A stretch of DNA of 64,000 nt from Heterodera schachtii (taxonomy: Eukaryota > Nematoda > Chromadorea > Rhabditida > Heteroderidae). The notes under the pieces were generated by a model that was not told the origin of the DNA, ran no database searches, and saw nothing but the letters and a program-made list of their open reading frames with translations. This document shows positions 11,563 through 22,997 of the stretch, piece after piece; within the stretch, counting starts at the first letter, position 1, and each line of letters opens with the position of its first letter. The DNA is taken from NCBI GenBank assembly GCA_023374025.1, contig SIJG01000006.1:759814-823813 (forward strand), in the 5' to 3' direction. The translations under genes and the position numbers were made by a program.

Positions 11563-14500
11563 ATGAATGCCAGGCGATCCTTCACCGTTTCGCTGCTCCT
11601 GCTCACCATTTGTCTTCTTCAGCTGCTGTTGTTGCTGAACATGGACGGCGTTCATTGCAAAAAGCGACGGCATCGGCCAGCGCAAAGGGGCGGGAAAATT
11701 GAATTTGGTAATTAATTACCAACAGGGCTGCTCGAGAGTAGAAATTTTCCGGGACTTGAGACGGAGACAGAGAAAAAAAGCCAAAAAAAAAAAATTGAGA
11801 ACTTAAACTGAGACTTTTTCAAAAATTTTCTTATTTACATAAAAAATCTTCCCTAAAAATTGTTATAAAAAATATTTTTAACACATCCATACTAATAATT
11901 AATCAAAAAAGCTTCAATTTTATTTAAACATTTTATTTTTGCTTTGGGTTTTCATCAGAATTTTTTATTAGTTTTCGTTTCATGTTAAATAATTTAAATT
12001 TAGGGATTAAATCAAATATGACTCCAACAAAAATTTTCTTTTAAATTCTTAAAATATTAAACTTTGAAATTAAATAATAATGACTAAAATAATAAATTTC
12101 TAAATCAAGAATTGTTTTACATCAATTTTAAAAAAAGCATTTTTTGAATTAAATATTGTTAGTCTCGTTTAGTTGAGACTAAATGACTGACAGTTTGGAC
12201 GGAGACCCAAAACACCCGAGAAATTTCTCGACTCAAGAACCAAGACCAAAATTTTTGAGTTGCCTTCGGTATTTACGCACTTCCATTAGCCTGGGACGTA
12301 CGAGAGTCTCGTTTCTTGACTCTCGAGATCGGGAATCTGCTAAGAGTCCCCAGGGCGTACTGCTACATAAATTGTCACCAGATTCTGATCACGGTGAAAT
12401 TATTTTTAGCGGCAAGGACAAACAAAACCATTGGAATTGGCATCAAAAACCAAATTTGTGCGGATGACAAAAATGGCATTTTGCCCCCGCAGCAACCGCA
12501 ACAGGAAAGGCAATCAAACCCATGGGCGTGGAAGTCCGACGACAATTCATTTCCCTTTGATCGTGCCGCGGTTGCTCTTTCGGCTGCTGAGGAGAACAGC
12601 ACGAGCAGGACGAGAACAAGCAGCAACCCAACAAGCACAGAAACAATGACGACGACAAAGACAAACAGTTCAATGACAGTGACCGCACAAAAATTAAACG
12701 ACGAAAGGCAACGGGGAATGGCACAACGCCAACAGCAAGCGGAAAGGAGTAGCGGAGGAGAAGCGCAAGAGCAGAGACAGAATGCCAAATTTAGCAGCAA
12801 CGAACCGACAGTGCCAAAATTGGAAACGGCACCGACAACAATGGCACAAATAGAGGTGGATAAATTCAGCTATTAAAACCTAATATTTTTTATTTCTTGT
12901 CACAGAGTTGGATACCTAAAGCTGAAGAATTGGCTGAAATTGGCAGAAATCAGCTGAAGCCATGCAATAAATTCACCGGGGACAGCGGCGATGTTGGCGT
13001 TGCGACCGTAGCGCCAAATTCAAACCATTCACTGTCCAATGCTGCGCGGAAAAATGGGCCAACCGTGGGCCAAGGACAGCAACAACAACAATCGCCACTA
13101 GCACCTTTTGACCCCGTTTTTGGCACTTTACCCCCGGGCTTTGAGCCGTCGTCGCCCGCGTTCGCTTTTCCCGATGAGTCGGGGCTGAACAACAACAAAT
13201 TGGCCGAATTCGATGTGCCATCGCAAACGCAACAACCGTCGGCACTGAATAGCATCAATAACAGCATCGATTTGAGCACCACCCATAAAATTGGCATGAT
13301 CATTTTAAATGAAAGATAATTTTATTGTAAAAATTCGAAAATTTGGAGGGGTTGCGCCGTCTATCGAAACGTCGACTATCTCTGGAAAGAACAGCCCAGG
13401 ACGGAATGGCACTGATCTGCCAAAATATTGGAGTAGGTTTTAGTCGTGGGCCGATAAATTAATCAAATCCCTTAAAAATAAACTATCGTTTTCAAGAAAT
13501 GATCACTAAACACATTTTCCACTGATCCATTTTCCCGTCAAAATAATGTTTGATGGGACAAAAAGTGAAAATAATCAATTTCATTTTAAAAGCGAATTCA
13601 ATTTCAAAAAGATTTAATGCTTTGGTTTTAATTTTTGATTTTTCCGGTTCGATGTTTTCGAAGTTTATTCACTTTCTTGGCTTAATTACATGCAATTTGG
13701 CATTTTGTCCTCCCTTTTCAGCATTCACTCGGCTTCCCTTTATCAATCGCACGGAATTGGCCAATTCGGCGCCTCCGTCGGTGCCAATTGTGCCCTCCTC
13801 CAACAACGACAACAACGGCAACAATAACAACAGAGCAAGGGAGGAGGAAAGTTGGTCGGCGGTCGATTTGGAATTGAAGCCGCCCCATCTTGGCCAAGCC
13901 GATTTCTTCACGCCCAACGAAGCCAATCAGAACAAAAAGCAAAACAACGGTTCATCAGCAGGCGAAAGGCAGCAGCTTATTTTGGACATAACAAAGTGCC
14001 AAAGGGAGGGCCAAAGTGCCGACGACCAAGTGCCAACGGAAAAGGAAGCGGAACAAAGTACCGTAGCACTAGTGGCACCCCAATTGGTGGACACCGTATA
14101 CACGGAGGTACCAGAGGTCATTTTGCCGGCTGCTGACGATCTGAGCGGCAGCGCCAGCGACAAGCCTGAAATGTCGCAATTGGCAATTGCAAATGGTACG
14201 GTAGCGGCAGTACCGACGCAAATAGGACTTACAGAAGCGGTATACACAGTAATCGAACGACAACAGTTCCCACCAGCAACAGCCGCAAATACAGTAATCG
14301 AACAGCAACAGAATGCGATTAATTTCGATGCGCCGACGGAATGGAATAAAACTGTGGACGGCTTGGGCACCGAGAAGCAAAATATTGTGGGAGACGAAAA
14401 GCTACAACAGAGGGACGAACATTCTCAGAACAAAACGGACGAATTTGTCAAGACAAAAGGCGGCGGTAAAACGGAACAAATTGGACAATTAAATTTAAAT

Positions 14501-15742
14501 TTATAAATTAATTAATTTAATTTAGAAGATAATTGCTGCAATTTGTTATGCTTATTAAAAAGCAAAAATGACAATGAGACGATTGAATTTGCTGCAGCAA
14601 TTGATGGAATTGGAGGAGGTGAGCCGCCAGAATTGCTTCCCGTCACCGAGTTGAGGGTAATTAGGGGTAATTAAGAGAAAATAAATAAAAAGCGATTTTT
14701 ATTTTGTAAGGATCAACAGCAAAAGCCGCAGAAAAGTGACGCTGAAGGGGTCAGTGACAACAAATTGGACGACACAATACGCCAAACAGTAGCGGAAGGA
14801 GAACATGAAGCAGAAGTGGCAAATGAGGAGAGCGGCACGGTCAAAGCGAATTGGAAAGTGATCGAAGAGGGTGGGCAAAGAGAGAAAAAGCGGCACAATG
14901 CCAAAGGGAAAAGCGAATTTAAAATTTAAATTTAGCATCAACAACAACGGCAACAACTACAACAACAACACAGAACGGGGGACTGGAAATTCTTAAGGAG
15001 GACCTGAGAGAGGAGAACTGTACGTAATTACACTTAATTTAATTCATTTTAAGTGATTTATTGGTTGCTGATCAGGAAATGGGGAATTTAACGCTGATTT
15101 GGCAATATCACTAATAGCCCTAATTGGTCGATTAGATAATTCCGACCAAATGATTAGCACTTGACCAATTAATTATCTATGGTCAATTTGATAGTCATTT
15201 TTTGCCTGTTTTTGCAGTTCAACTGATTCAAAACCATGCCATTTCGTCGGACAGAATTTCGCCCACTGAGTCAACGCCTTTTCCATCCTCCGACAATTCA
15301 ATTGTAACGGCAGTGACTGCAGCGGATAATGGCAGTAAGGAAAGGGACAAATTTGGCTTGGCGAAATGTTTTTGTGTCATTTTTAAGACATTTTCCCGTG
15401 GACAACGTCGGCACCAGTGATCAGCAAAAAATGTGGGCAAAGGGGGAATTGGCAGCTCATTTTCTCATTTTGTCTTATTGTTTTTTTAAAAAACATTTCT
15501 CGACCAGCAACTTTCCATGAATCAAAGCCATAAAAAGTCGGGGTACTGTAATTGGCACCATTTTAGGGACACCGTATGTGTTTGACTGTGCCTTGGAGAC
15601 AGATGAGAGGGGCGAGAGCATGTGTCAAGAGTGGGCAAAAGGTCATCGAATATTTTTGGACAATTACAGACTCAATTTGGAAGATGATTCAACTGTCTAT
15701 TGCCCAATTCCCCGAAAAAAGTCGGGAATAAGCCGAAATTAA
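11563..15742 (+). CDS. large secreted polar low-complexity protein with Cys-containing C-terminus
   Basis: Exons: 11563-11707, 12410-12855, 12906-about 13316, 13722-14465, 14526-14656, 14711-14870, 14936-15019, 15218-15334, 15567-15742. Phases agree at every junction except exon 3 to 4, where no phase-1 donor was found, so an exon may be missing or the locus may be two genes. Exon 1 gives a signal peptide (SFTVSLLLLTICLLQLLLLL). The middle is rich in Gln, Asn, Thr, Ser and Glu. The last exon encodes a Cys-containing block, DCALETDERGESMCQEWAKG then YC, which resembles a ShKT domain (C...C..WA..G) with one Cys missing. Probably extracellular. No family is recognised for the long polar part. 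Confidence 0.6.
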
Positions 15743-16230
15743 ATAAAAAATAAAATAAATTTCAAAATACTCAACAATTTAAATGTTTTTAATCAGGTGG
15801 ACTTTGCGACATCAACAGGGCCACTCAATTTTTGTTCTGCCGAAAGACGTGCCTTTGCATTGGCATTTTGGACAGCCCAAAAGAACGGACGAACCAATGA
15901 ATGAATTGAGAAAATGGACAACCAACAAAAATATATTTTTGCATTTTATTTCCAATTTTAATAAAAGTTAAGAAAATGAATTTTTATTTTTTTATTCACA
16001 ATTTGTAAAATTAAAATTTGAAAGCACCACCAAACAATTTACGATTAATTTATACAACCAACACATTTTAACCTTGATCAATCAATCACTTGCAAAAATT
16101 ATTTTTGGGTATATTTTCCATAAAATCTATAATTCGCAAAAAATTTAACTGATTGATTGATCATGGCAATGATAAGAAGGTATCACAGTCATGCTATGTG
16201 AGCACTGACTTCTTGCCACGATCTGTCGGC
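15743..16230. other. intergenic, convergent gene ends
   Basis: Between the plus-strand gene ending at 15742 and the minus-strand gene ending at 16231. AT-rich, with a repeated TTGATTGATCA-like element near 16072-16163. No gene is supported. Confidence 0.4.
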
Positions 16231-18458
16231 TCATTTCTTGCCAAGAAATGCTGCCGATCGTGTTCGGCCATTATCAAATGCCATTGCCGACATTGTCGCG
16301 CTTCGTTTCACCGCCGGTGCGGCACAGCCAAATGCCATTGATGGGGCGCAACCGCCGGCAAAACATCCGTCCGGGCTGATAATGCGACAATCATTGGGAT
16401 CTGTGGAAAAGAAGGGCGACGACTTGCGCGACACGACACCACGGAACATCGCGGCATTTTCGCTGCCATTTTTTTGCCATCTTAATTGGATTAGGGGTTG
16501 GTCGAGAGTCTCGGTCGTTGTGCCCCGTTCAATGGCATCCCTTTTTGGTATGCAATACCTCTTTCGCCTACGGCGACCAAAGGCACCGCCGCCTTGACAA
16601 CACGGACAACCGCCGCCCATTGGCGGCCGCGGGCCGCCAAATCCACCGCCGTATCCCCCAACCGGCATCGGTGGCGGAGGTGGCATTCCACCGTAACCGC
16701 CGCCCATCGGAAATCCGCCGCCAAACCCGCCCGGCGGTGGCATGGGTGGCGGTGGCATTCCACCGCCGAACCCGCCGCCACCGCCCATCGGTTGTGCCTG
16801 AACGGTGCAGCAACAACAGCACGGGCAGCAGCAGCACGGTGGGGGCGGGGGCGGCATTGGCGGCGGTGCCTGCTGTTGTTGGCAGCAACAGCAGCACGGG
16901 CACGGAGGTGGTGGAGGTGGCATTTGCATCTGAACAGGGAGAACATGTTGAAAATGGAGACAATGGCATTGTTAGAACATTAAAATTTAGAATTGGAAAT
17001 TGAGGCTATTTAGGCGGTGATTAGCCGGGAGGGGAGTAAAGGTTAAGACAGTCAGTCATTAGAGCATTTTCCAAATCCAATGTCCGTAATCTGTTACAAA
17101 ATTCTATACACGTACAGGCGGTGGCCCTTGTTGCTGTTGAGGACAGCAGCAGCAGCACGGACAAGGCTGAGGTGGTGGCGGGGGTGGCATTGGCGGTGGA
17201 CCAGCGGACTGTTGGCAACAGCAGCACGGGCAGCAGCAACAGCATGGAGGCGGTGGTGGAGGAGGGGGCTAAACGGGCAATTAAATTTTAAAATTTCAAA
17301 AAGTCAAAATGCCGAAATTGCGGCGGTTATGCCTTTGTCGTGGAATTAAATTGCAAAAGGGTTTTTAGATCCGCCGAGTTTTTGGCATTTTTTATACGTA
17401 AAAAGTCGCATAAAATTTTAAATATTTGCCATCGGTGGCGGTGCCGGCGGCGGACAACAGCACGGACAGCAGCAGCACATCGGCGGCGGAGGCGGTGGCG
17501 GAAGCGGCATGGGAGGCGGTGGAGGGGGAGGCGCTTGCTGCTCACAACAACACAACAGACACACTGTAAATGATGGTAATAACGGGAACGGTGTACTGTA
17601 CAAGCAGTAGGAAGAAAAAATCCAATTTTTATGATTAGAAAAATGAAAATAAGTAAAATTAAAAATTAATTAAATTTACCCTGCGGCGGCGGGGGCGGTG
17701 GGGGCGGCAAAGGCTGAAGGATAATCGGCGGTGGAGGCGGAGGTGGCGGTCTTTGCTGAAAATTTAAAATCCAAAAACCAAAATTTTCGAAAAATTTCGA
17801 CCTCTTCACAGCAGCAAATTACGCAGCACGGCGGTGGCGGAGGCGGCGCCTGCTGTTGCTGAGGACAACAACAGAGACAGCAGCCTGTTTTTCGAGTAGA
17901 ACAGCATTATTTAAATTTATTATATCAATGTGATTAATGCCCTTTTTCTCTCTCTTTTTTTCTTTCAAAATATTTGTGGCTTTGATAAATTTTCAAAATT
18001 TACATGACGGAGGCCGAGGTGGAGGAGGCATTTGATTTTGTTGCTGGGGGCAACAACAGCAACAGCCTAAGGCAATGGGAGAAAATTAGAAAACCCAGGG
18101 AAATTTAAATTGAAATTTTGCGTCATTTTTAAAATGTGTCAATATTTGCGGAAGACAACCCAAAAATTGATTAGAGCCTTTTCTAATCACTTTCCGATCA
18201 CTCACATCGCTCCTCTCGCCGTGCCGACGTTTGGGAGGGGGGCAAAAGGGCGAACTGTTGGAGCGGTTGTTGGCACATTTGTTCATCACCCGGCGGGGCA
18301 ATGTTCGCCGCGCCGTTTTTACCATTAATCAGCGGGTTTGAGCGCATTGTGGCGCCGCCGGGCAAAGCGCCGCCGCCAATTGGCAATTGGCCAAATTGGG
18401 CGCCACCGGGCCCTGGGAGGAGCAGAAACAAATAGGCAAGCAGAACGGAAAGACGCAT
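16231..18458 (-). CDS. secreted poly-Cys/poly-Pro modular protein, 486 aa
   Basis: Exons on the minus strand: 18206-18458, 18004-18066, 17802-17884, 17680-17755, 17430-17563, 17116-17268, 16231-16929. Phases agree throughout; the fifth donor appears to be GC rather than GT. Exon 1 has a signal peptide (MRLSVLLAYLFLLLPGPGGA). The middle exons encode variants of one module: a run of 3-6 Cys (often CCCCPCCC), a few Gln, then 6-8 Pro. The last exon adds a Gly/Pro/Met section (GGYGGGFGG), a basic RRRRKR site and a C-terminal domain with spaced Cys (DCRIISPDGCFAGGC, then FGCAAP). Total Cys is very high, which suggests a disulfide-crosslinked structural secretion such as cuticle, eggshell or gland product. 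This role is inferred; I know no matching family. Confidence 0.78.
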
Positions 18459-19324
18459 TTGGAGAATCAGGCTGAAATTTTTTGGAATTTGTATGATGGC
18501 ATCGGCATTTATTATCGAAAATATTAAATTAAGCCATTGCTAATCAAATGCCACTTTTTAATTGTGTGCTCTAAATAATGTGCGAACATTGAAAGAGCAA
18601 TTTAAAATAAACAAAATATGTATAAGAAATTTTAATTATTTGTATTTTGGGCTCAATTTTCAGCCAAAAGCAATGGGAGAGTGATGAAAGAAGGAGAAGC
18701 AGAGAGAACACTGATGCCGAGAACGAACATCCGCTCCATTTTATGCTACATTTTGCTGTTTTTTTTGAGCTTTGAGCGATCAATGGGCCCACCGAAACAG
18801 CGGACAAAGCGAAGTGCCCGCCCCAATCGGCGTTTTTTATGCGTCTGTCCAAAACATTTTGCATCATTTGACGACGATGGGGGAAAACGGTGGTACTGCT
18901 GGTGGAAGAACGCGCAGCACTTCAAAACGGCGGCCGTGATAAAGCACAAGCAGTTTGAATTGGCCAAGCCAACAAAAAGCCAAAAACAAAGTGTCGCAAC
19001 AAATTTCGGCTTTTTTTTGAGGGCGGACAGCGCCAAAACGTCTCTTCTCCATTGCCGGATAATGGCCAAAGAGTTAAGCGATCCAACAGAGAGAGAGAGG
19101 GGGGGGGGTGAAAAGCGACCGGTTCGAAAGTGGGCTAATTCCCCGGGGGGGGGGGGCAAACACTGGCGAGCGGCGCTTCGGCCCAACCATTGGCCAATCG
19201 CAAAGCAATGGCTATTGTTTTTGCTGTTGTCGCTGTGTCCGGCCGGCCAGAGGCCCACTCATCCGGCAAAACGGCGGCGGAAGAAACCAAACGAATGGAG
19301 GGAACCAGACGAAACTGTTGAAGA
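18459..19324. other. upstream region with long ORFs on both strands
   Basis: A 226-aa plus-strand ORF (18681-19361) and a 170-aa minus-strand ORF overlap here. Neither has clear family motifs or splice support, and the plus-strand ORF runs into the LTR-like segment that starts at 19325. This may simply be the promoter side of the minus-strand Cys/Pro gene. Poly-G runs lie near 19098-19108 and 19144-19155. Confidence 0.3.
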
Positions 19325-19571
19325 TGGGAAGGGAATTGGGGAGCGGGGGGAGGGCAATTAGAAGTAATTATCAGTAATTAATCTTTCAAGGGATATCATG
19401 TGGAGTTTTACGACAACAAATATAATGGAGCAAATATAAATCACTTTCATTTTTTAGAATTTTAAATTTCTCATGTGAATTTGTAATTGTATTGTGCGCA
19501 CATACTCAAATAAAGGGCATATTCGAATGCCGCAGTTGGGATTTTGGGGGAGGGACCTTTCGCCTAATTCA
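19325..19571 (+). repeat. 5' LTR-like repeat, order A-B
   Basis: TG...CA ended, 247 bp, followed by a candidate primer-binding site at 19572. See the parent element. Confidence 0.6.
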
Positions 19572-20089
19572 TGGAGGTCCCGCCCTCGGGATAATCTTCA
19601 AAATAATCAAATTTCGAAGTATTTAAATATAGTGAATTAATTTACAGTAATAAAAAAAAGAAAAAGCGATTGTTTTGAATTAATTTACTGTAATGATTAA
19701 AATTATAAAAAATTAATTAGAGATAATTAAAAAACAAAGAGAAAAAAAAAAGTGGATTAAGGGAATGAAAAGCAAATTGGAGTAAAATAAGAAAATGCAA
19801 AGGAAAATTGGTAAAAGTGATCAATGGAGAAGAATTGAATGGAATGGAGGCAAAATTGGTTGGAATGGTCAGTCGGAAAAGCAGATGCTGGGAAGAGCGA
19901 ATTGATTGGCCGGAGTGTGGAGGCCTGGAAAAAAAGAAATAAGTGGTGCAACTGATTTGATCTGAGAAAATTAAGTGATCAAAGGCAGAATAAGTGAAAA
20001 ATAAAATGAGAAGAAAATTCCAAAAAGGAAAATGAGAAAAATAGTTGGAAAAAATGGTTCAGTGACTCGGTTTAGGGCAAAACTTACAT

Positions 20090-20314
20090 TCAGACGGCAG
20101 ATTCGCGCTCAAAAGACGGAATGGAGTTGAAAGCACGCGAAGCATGGACGACAAGCGGAGTGCGGATGACAGGAGGAGAGCGGTGATCAATTTTGACGGA
20201 AGCGGACGCTTTTGGGCTCTTTGGCTGACGACGACGAATTGGACGAAGGCAGGTGGGGAAGCAGCAAATCAAGAGGAGACAGCAAATCCACCCGAGTGCC
20301 ATTCCCCCGGCCAT
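20090..20314 (-). CDS. possible small membrane protein, antisense in retroelement leader
   Basis: A minus-strand ORF from an internal ATG (20312-20314) encodes a hydrophobic start (MAGGMALGWICCLLLICC) then a basic polar tail to TGA at 20090. The frame stays open upstream without an ATG or acceptor. A second start (ATG near 20144-20146) in another frame also looks signal-like and runs to a good GTAAGT donor. Overlap with the retroelement leader makes either doubtful. Confidence 0.2.
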   Translation of the reverse strand: MAGGMALGWICCLLLICCFPTCLRPIRRRQPKSPKASASVKIDHRSPPVIRTPLVVHASRAFNSIPSFERESAV

Positions 20315-20405
20315 GAGCAGAAGAAGGGCGAGAATGGCGTTGTTCTCGCCAAGCGACAAATGATTTTGGAAGGAATTGGGATTGATGCCCCCGGCAAGAC
20401 AAATG

Positions 20406-22337
20406 TTTGCTCCACCCCAAACAAAAAGTCAATTGAACAAATTTTGTAACTCTCAAAATGTTCACTCTCTCGCTGTCTCTCATTCTTTTGAGGAAGGATT
20501 CGAGATTGTCTTAAGTAAGGAGAAAGAAATGAGTGAGGAAATGATTGGCAAAAGCAAAAAATTTTCAAAATTTGGTTTTGAAAGCAGTGAAGAGGAGGAG
20601 AATGGTAGTACTATTGCTTTTGTCCAAAATCAGGAAGATTTAAGTGACGATGAGGGTCCGGAAATTTTCTTTGAGAACAGAAATTTTGTGTTTGAAAATG
20701 ATGAGACACCAACTTTGTTAGACGTTGTGTTGAACGGTACAATAGTTACGGCATGCACAGGGTGGTTAAATCCCACCATAATTCCTCTTACTTCGTCAGT
20801 TCCTGAAAACCAAGTTGATGAGAATTGGGAAATTTATAGGAACCAAGAGGGCGAGAGATATGTGATGTGTTGGATTTTTGGTGAAAATTTTGAAATGTAT
20901 ATTAGCAGTATAACCGACAGAATTGTTTTGGGCATGGATGTCCAATTTCTTTTTGCGGAAAAATGGTCATTAAAGACGGAAAATGAACGGGAAACATATT
21001 GGGAAATAATTTCAGGAATTAACGGAGTAACGTACGAAATAAATCGGATCCCAGAAATTTTTATAAGTGAAAAAGAAAATTTTGAGGAGCAAAACGAGTC
21101 CAGAATGGGTATAAATGTAATAAAAAGCGGGAAAAATGAAGAAATTGGAGAAATAAAGAATAATGATAAGCAATTTTTAGACGAAGTGGAAAATATGAAC
21201 AAAAAAGGCAGATTAAACGAGTCCAGCAAATTAAATGGAGTTACTTACGAGAGTCATTCTTTTTTTAAAACAATTGATCATACAGAAATGGAACTCTTGA
21301 CGAAAGACGAAGAGCACGTTCTCAAGTCACTGGAAAAATCGCTACAATCGCAGTTGTTAGCCGTTCGGAAAAGCTTGGCTGAAAGTGAGGGGTCGAAAAT
21401 GCCGGTGGAGGACGAAGACCAAGTAGCACCACTAATGGACGAGTGGGAAGAAAAGGAAGAAAAGGAGGAAAGGAAGGAAAAGAAGGAAGAGAAAGGAATG
21501 AAGGAAAACAAAAAGGAGGAAAAGAAGGAAAAGGAGGAAAAGAAGGAGAAGAGGGAAGTGCCTAGGAAAAAGGCGGAGGAAGAAAAAAGAAGCGCAAGTG
21601 CGGTGACGGTCGGAGAAGAAGCCGTGTCAATCGTTGACTCCACAGAAGAACGGGAACAGGAACGAGAACAGGAAATGTTCCTAAACCCGCAGGCAAAAAA
21701 AGACGTGGCAGAAATGAGAGAGGCGAACCGAAAGACGGCTCAAGTGGGAGTCACAGTAAGCTCCAAAAAGAGAGTTTGGAGTGAGCTGGAGCCTCCGGCG
21801 TTGCCCGATGAGCCAAGCTCGAAATTTGGCGAAAAAATGCGTCGTTGCGCAGAGATGGACCAAAACACGAAGGAGGCACGCGGGGTGATGGACACACTCC
21901 TCGCGATCAGAGAAAAAGCGCTCGAACTGAGCGATCAGGCCCAGAAGGGATTCCGGGAAGTCCAAAAATGGGTGCTAAAAATTGAAAAATTGGAAGAGGA
22001 AGAAGAAAAGAAAGAAAAAGGTGGGAGTGGTTGGACATCTCCCGGGACGGGAAATGCCGTGAAGTGCGGAGGAAGTGGTTGGACACCACCAGCGAGTGGA
22101 AATTCGGTGAAGTGCTTCCGCTGTGGACGCGTCGGTCATTTTGCACGCGATTGTCAGAATGTGCGCCGTTCGTGGAACGATGGACCGTCGACTTCTACAG
22201 GCCAATGGACGCAAGCGAATCGCGGATGGCCATCACATCAACCTTTGCCGAACGAGCCAATCACGTCACCAGCACTGCCGCCCGGAATGCTGACTCCGTG
22301 GTCGACCTTCCTGAAGAGATCGGGCTTCGGCCAATGA
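20406..22337 (+). CDS. gag-like polyprotein with CCHC zinc knuckle
   Basis: The open frame runs from before 20376 to 22337; an ATG opens MPPARQMFAPPQ near 20385, and MSEEM near 20529 is another start. It is an acidic protein with a Glu/Lys-rich coiled-coil-like centre (EEKEEKEERKEKKEEK) and a coiled region (TLLAIREKALELSDQAQKGF). The nucleic-acid binding knuckle is CFRCGRVGHFARDC. A segment with IVLGMDVQFLFAEKWSL resembles the C-terminal part of retropepsins, but no DTG/DSG triad was found. It sits between the LTR-like repeats and is likely a gag or gag-pro remnant of a non-autonomous element. A 50-nt A run follows at about 22386-22435. Confidence 0.6.
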   Translation, partial: FAPPQTKSQLNKFCNSQNVHSLAVSHSFEEGFEIVLSKEKEMSEEMIGKSKKFSKFGFESSEEEENGSTIAFVQNQEDLSDDEGPEIFFENRNFVFENDETPTLLDVVLNGTIVTACTGWLNPTIIPLTSSVPENQVDENWEIYRNQEGERYVMCWIFGENFEMYISSITDRIVLGMDVQFLFAEKWSLKTENERETYWEIISGINGVTYEINRIPEIFISEKENFEEQNESRMGINVIKSGKNEEIGEIKNNDKQFLDEVENMNKKGRLNESSKLNGVTYESHSFFKTIDHTEMELLTKDEEHVLKSLEKSLQSQLLAVRKSLAESEGSKMPVEDEDQVAPLMDEWEEKEEKEERKEKKEEKGMKENKKEEKKEKEEKKEKREVPRKKAEEEKRSASAVTVGEEAVSIVDSTEEREQEREQEMFLNPQAKKDVAEMREANRKTAQVGVTVSSKKRVWSELEPPALPDEPSSKFGEKMRRCAEMDQNTKEARGVMDTLLAIREKALELSDQAQKGFREVQKWVLKIEKLEEEEEKKEKGGSGWTSPGTGNAVKCGGSGWTPPASGNSVKCFRCGRVGHFARDCQNVRRSWNDGPSTSTGQWTQANRGWPSHQPLPNEPITSPALPPGMLTPWSTFLKRSGFGQ

Positions 22338-22384
22338 ATAAGCGATGGATGAGAATTGTTGCATTTTTTAGTTTTAATCCCTTT

Positions 22385-22385
<1 letters not shown>

Positions 22386-22434
<49 letters not shown>

Positions 22435-22500
22435 AAAAAAAAAAAACAAAAAAACAAAAAAAATGCAACAAAAAAAAAAAAAAAAAAACAAAAACAAAAA
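22386..22500 (+). repeat. long poly-A tract
   Basis: About 50 consecutive A followed by further A-rich runs, just 3' of the gag-like ORF. It may be a retroposed tail or slippage product. Confidence 0.8.
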
Positions 22501-22997
22501 GCGATCAGAATTAGCATTCATTGTTGGGACAACAATAAGGGTGACCTGGGATGACCAATCGTATCCATCGAATTTGGCCCCGCCCCGTTCCTCCTCTTTT
22601 TGTGGCCCCCGTTCCCGGCCCATATTCATTATGTTCGGGAGAGGGATTGGCTTAGCCAATCCCCCAATCTCTCTCCCTCCTCCCACTAATTATCCCGAGA
22701 CCGAACTGGGGAGTCCCTTCCCACATCCCACATTTACTCATCATATATAATTGTATTGTGCGCACATACTCAAATAAAGGGCATATTCGAATGCCGCAGT
22801 TGGGATTTTGGGGGAGGGACCTTTCGCCTAATTCAATGGGAAGGGAATTGGGGAGCGGGGGGAGGGCAATTAGAAGTAATTATCAGTAATTAATCTTTCA
22901 AGGGATATCATGTGGAGTTTTACGACAACAAATATAATGGAGCAAATATAAATCACTTTCATTTTTTAGAATTTTAAATTTCTCATGTGAATTTGTA

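Larger units (their letters stand above)
19325..22997 (+). mobile_element. gag-only LTR-type retroelement with permuted LTR segments
   Basis: 19325-19571 has LTR features: it begins TGGG, ends TTCA, has AATAAAG near its end, and is followed directly by TGGAGGTCCCGCC, a plausible tRNA primer-binding site. Its two halves, A (19325-19495) and B (19494-19571), recur near-identically at the other end in swapped order: B at 22748-22835 and A at 22836-22997. Between them lies a gag-like ORF with a CCHC zinc knuckle. No reverse transcriptase or integrase is seen. The B-A order is what a two-LTR circle junction or a tandem rearrangement would give; I cannot tell which. Confidence 0.65.

Noticed and set aside
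16231..17600. Arg/His-rich ORFs antisense or out of frame to the Cys/Pro gene
   Set aside because: GC-rich repeats keep several frames open; only the Cys/Pro frame has a signal peptide and matching intron phases.
22031..22750. Poly-Lys or poly-Phe ORFs across the A tract
   Set aside because: Produced by the roughly 50-nt A run; no coding character beyond it.
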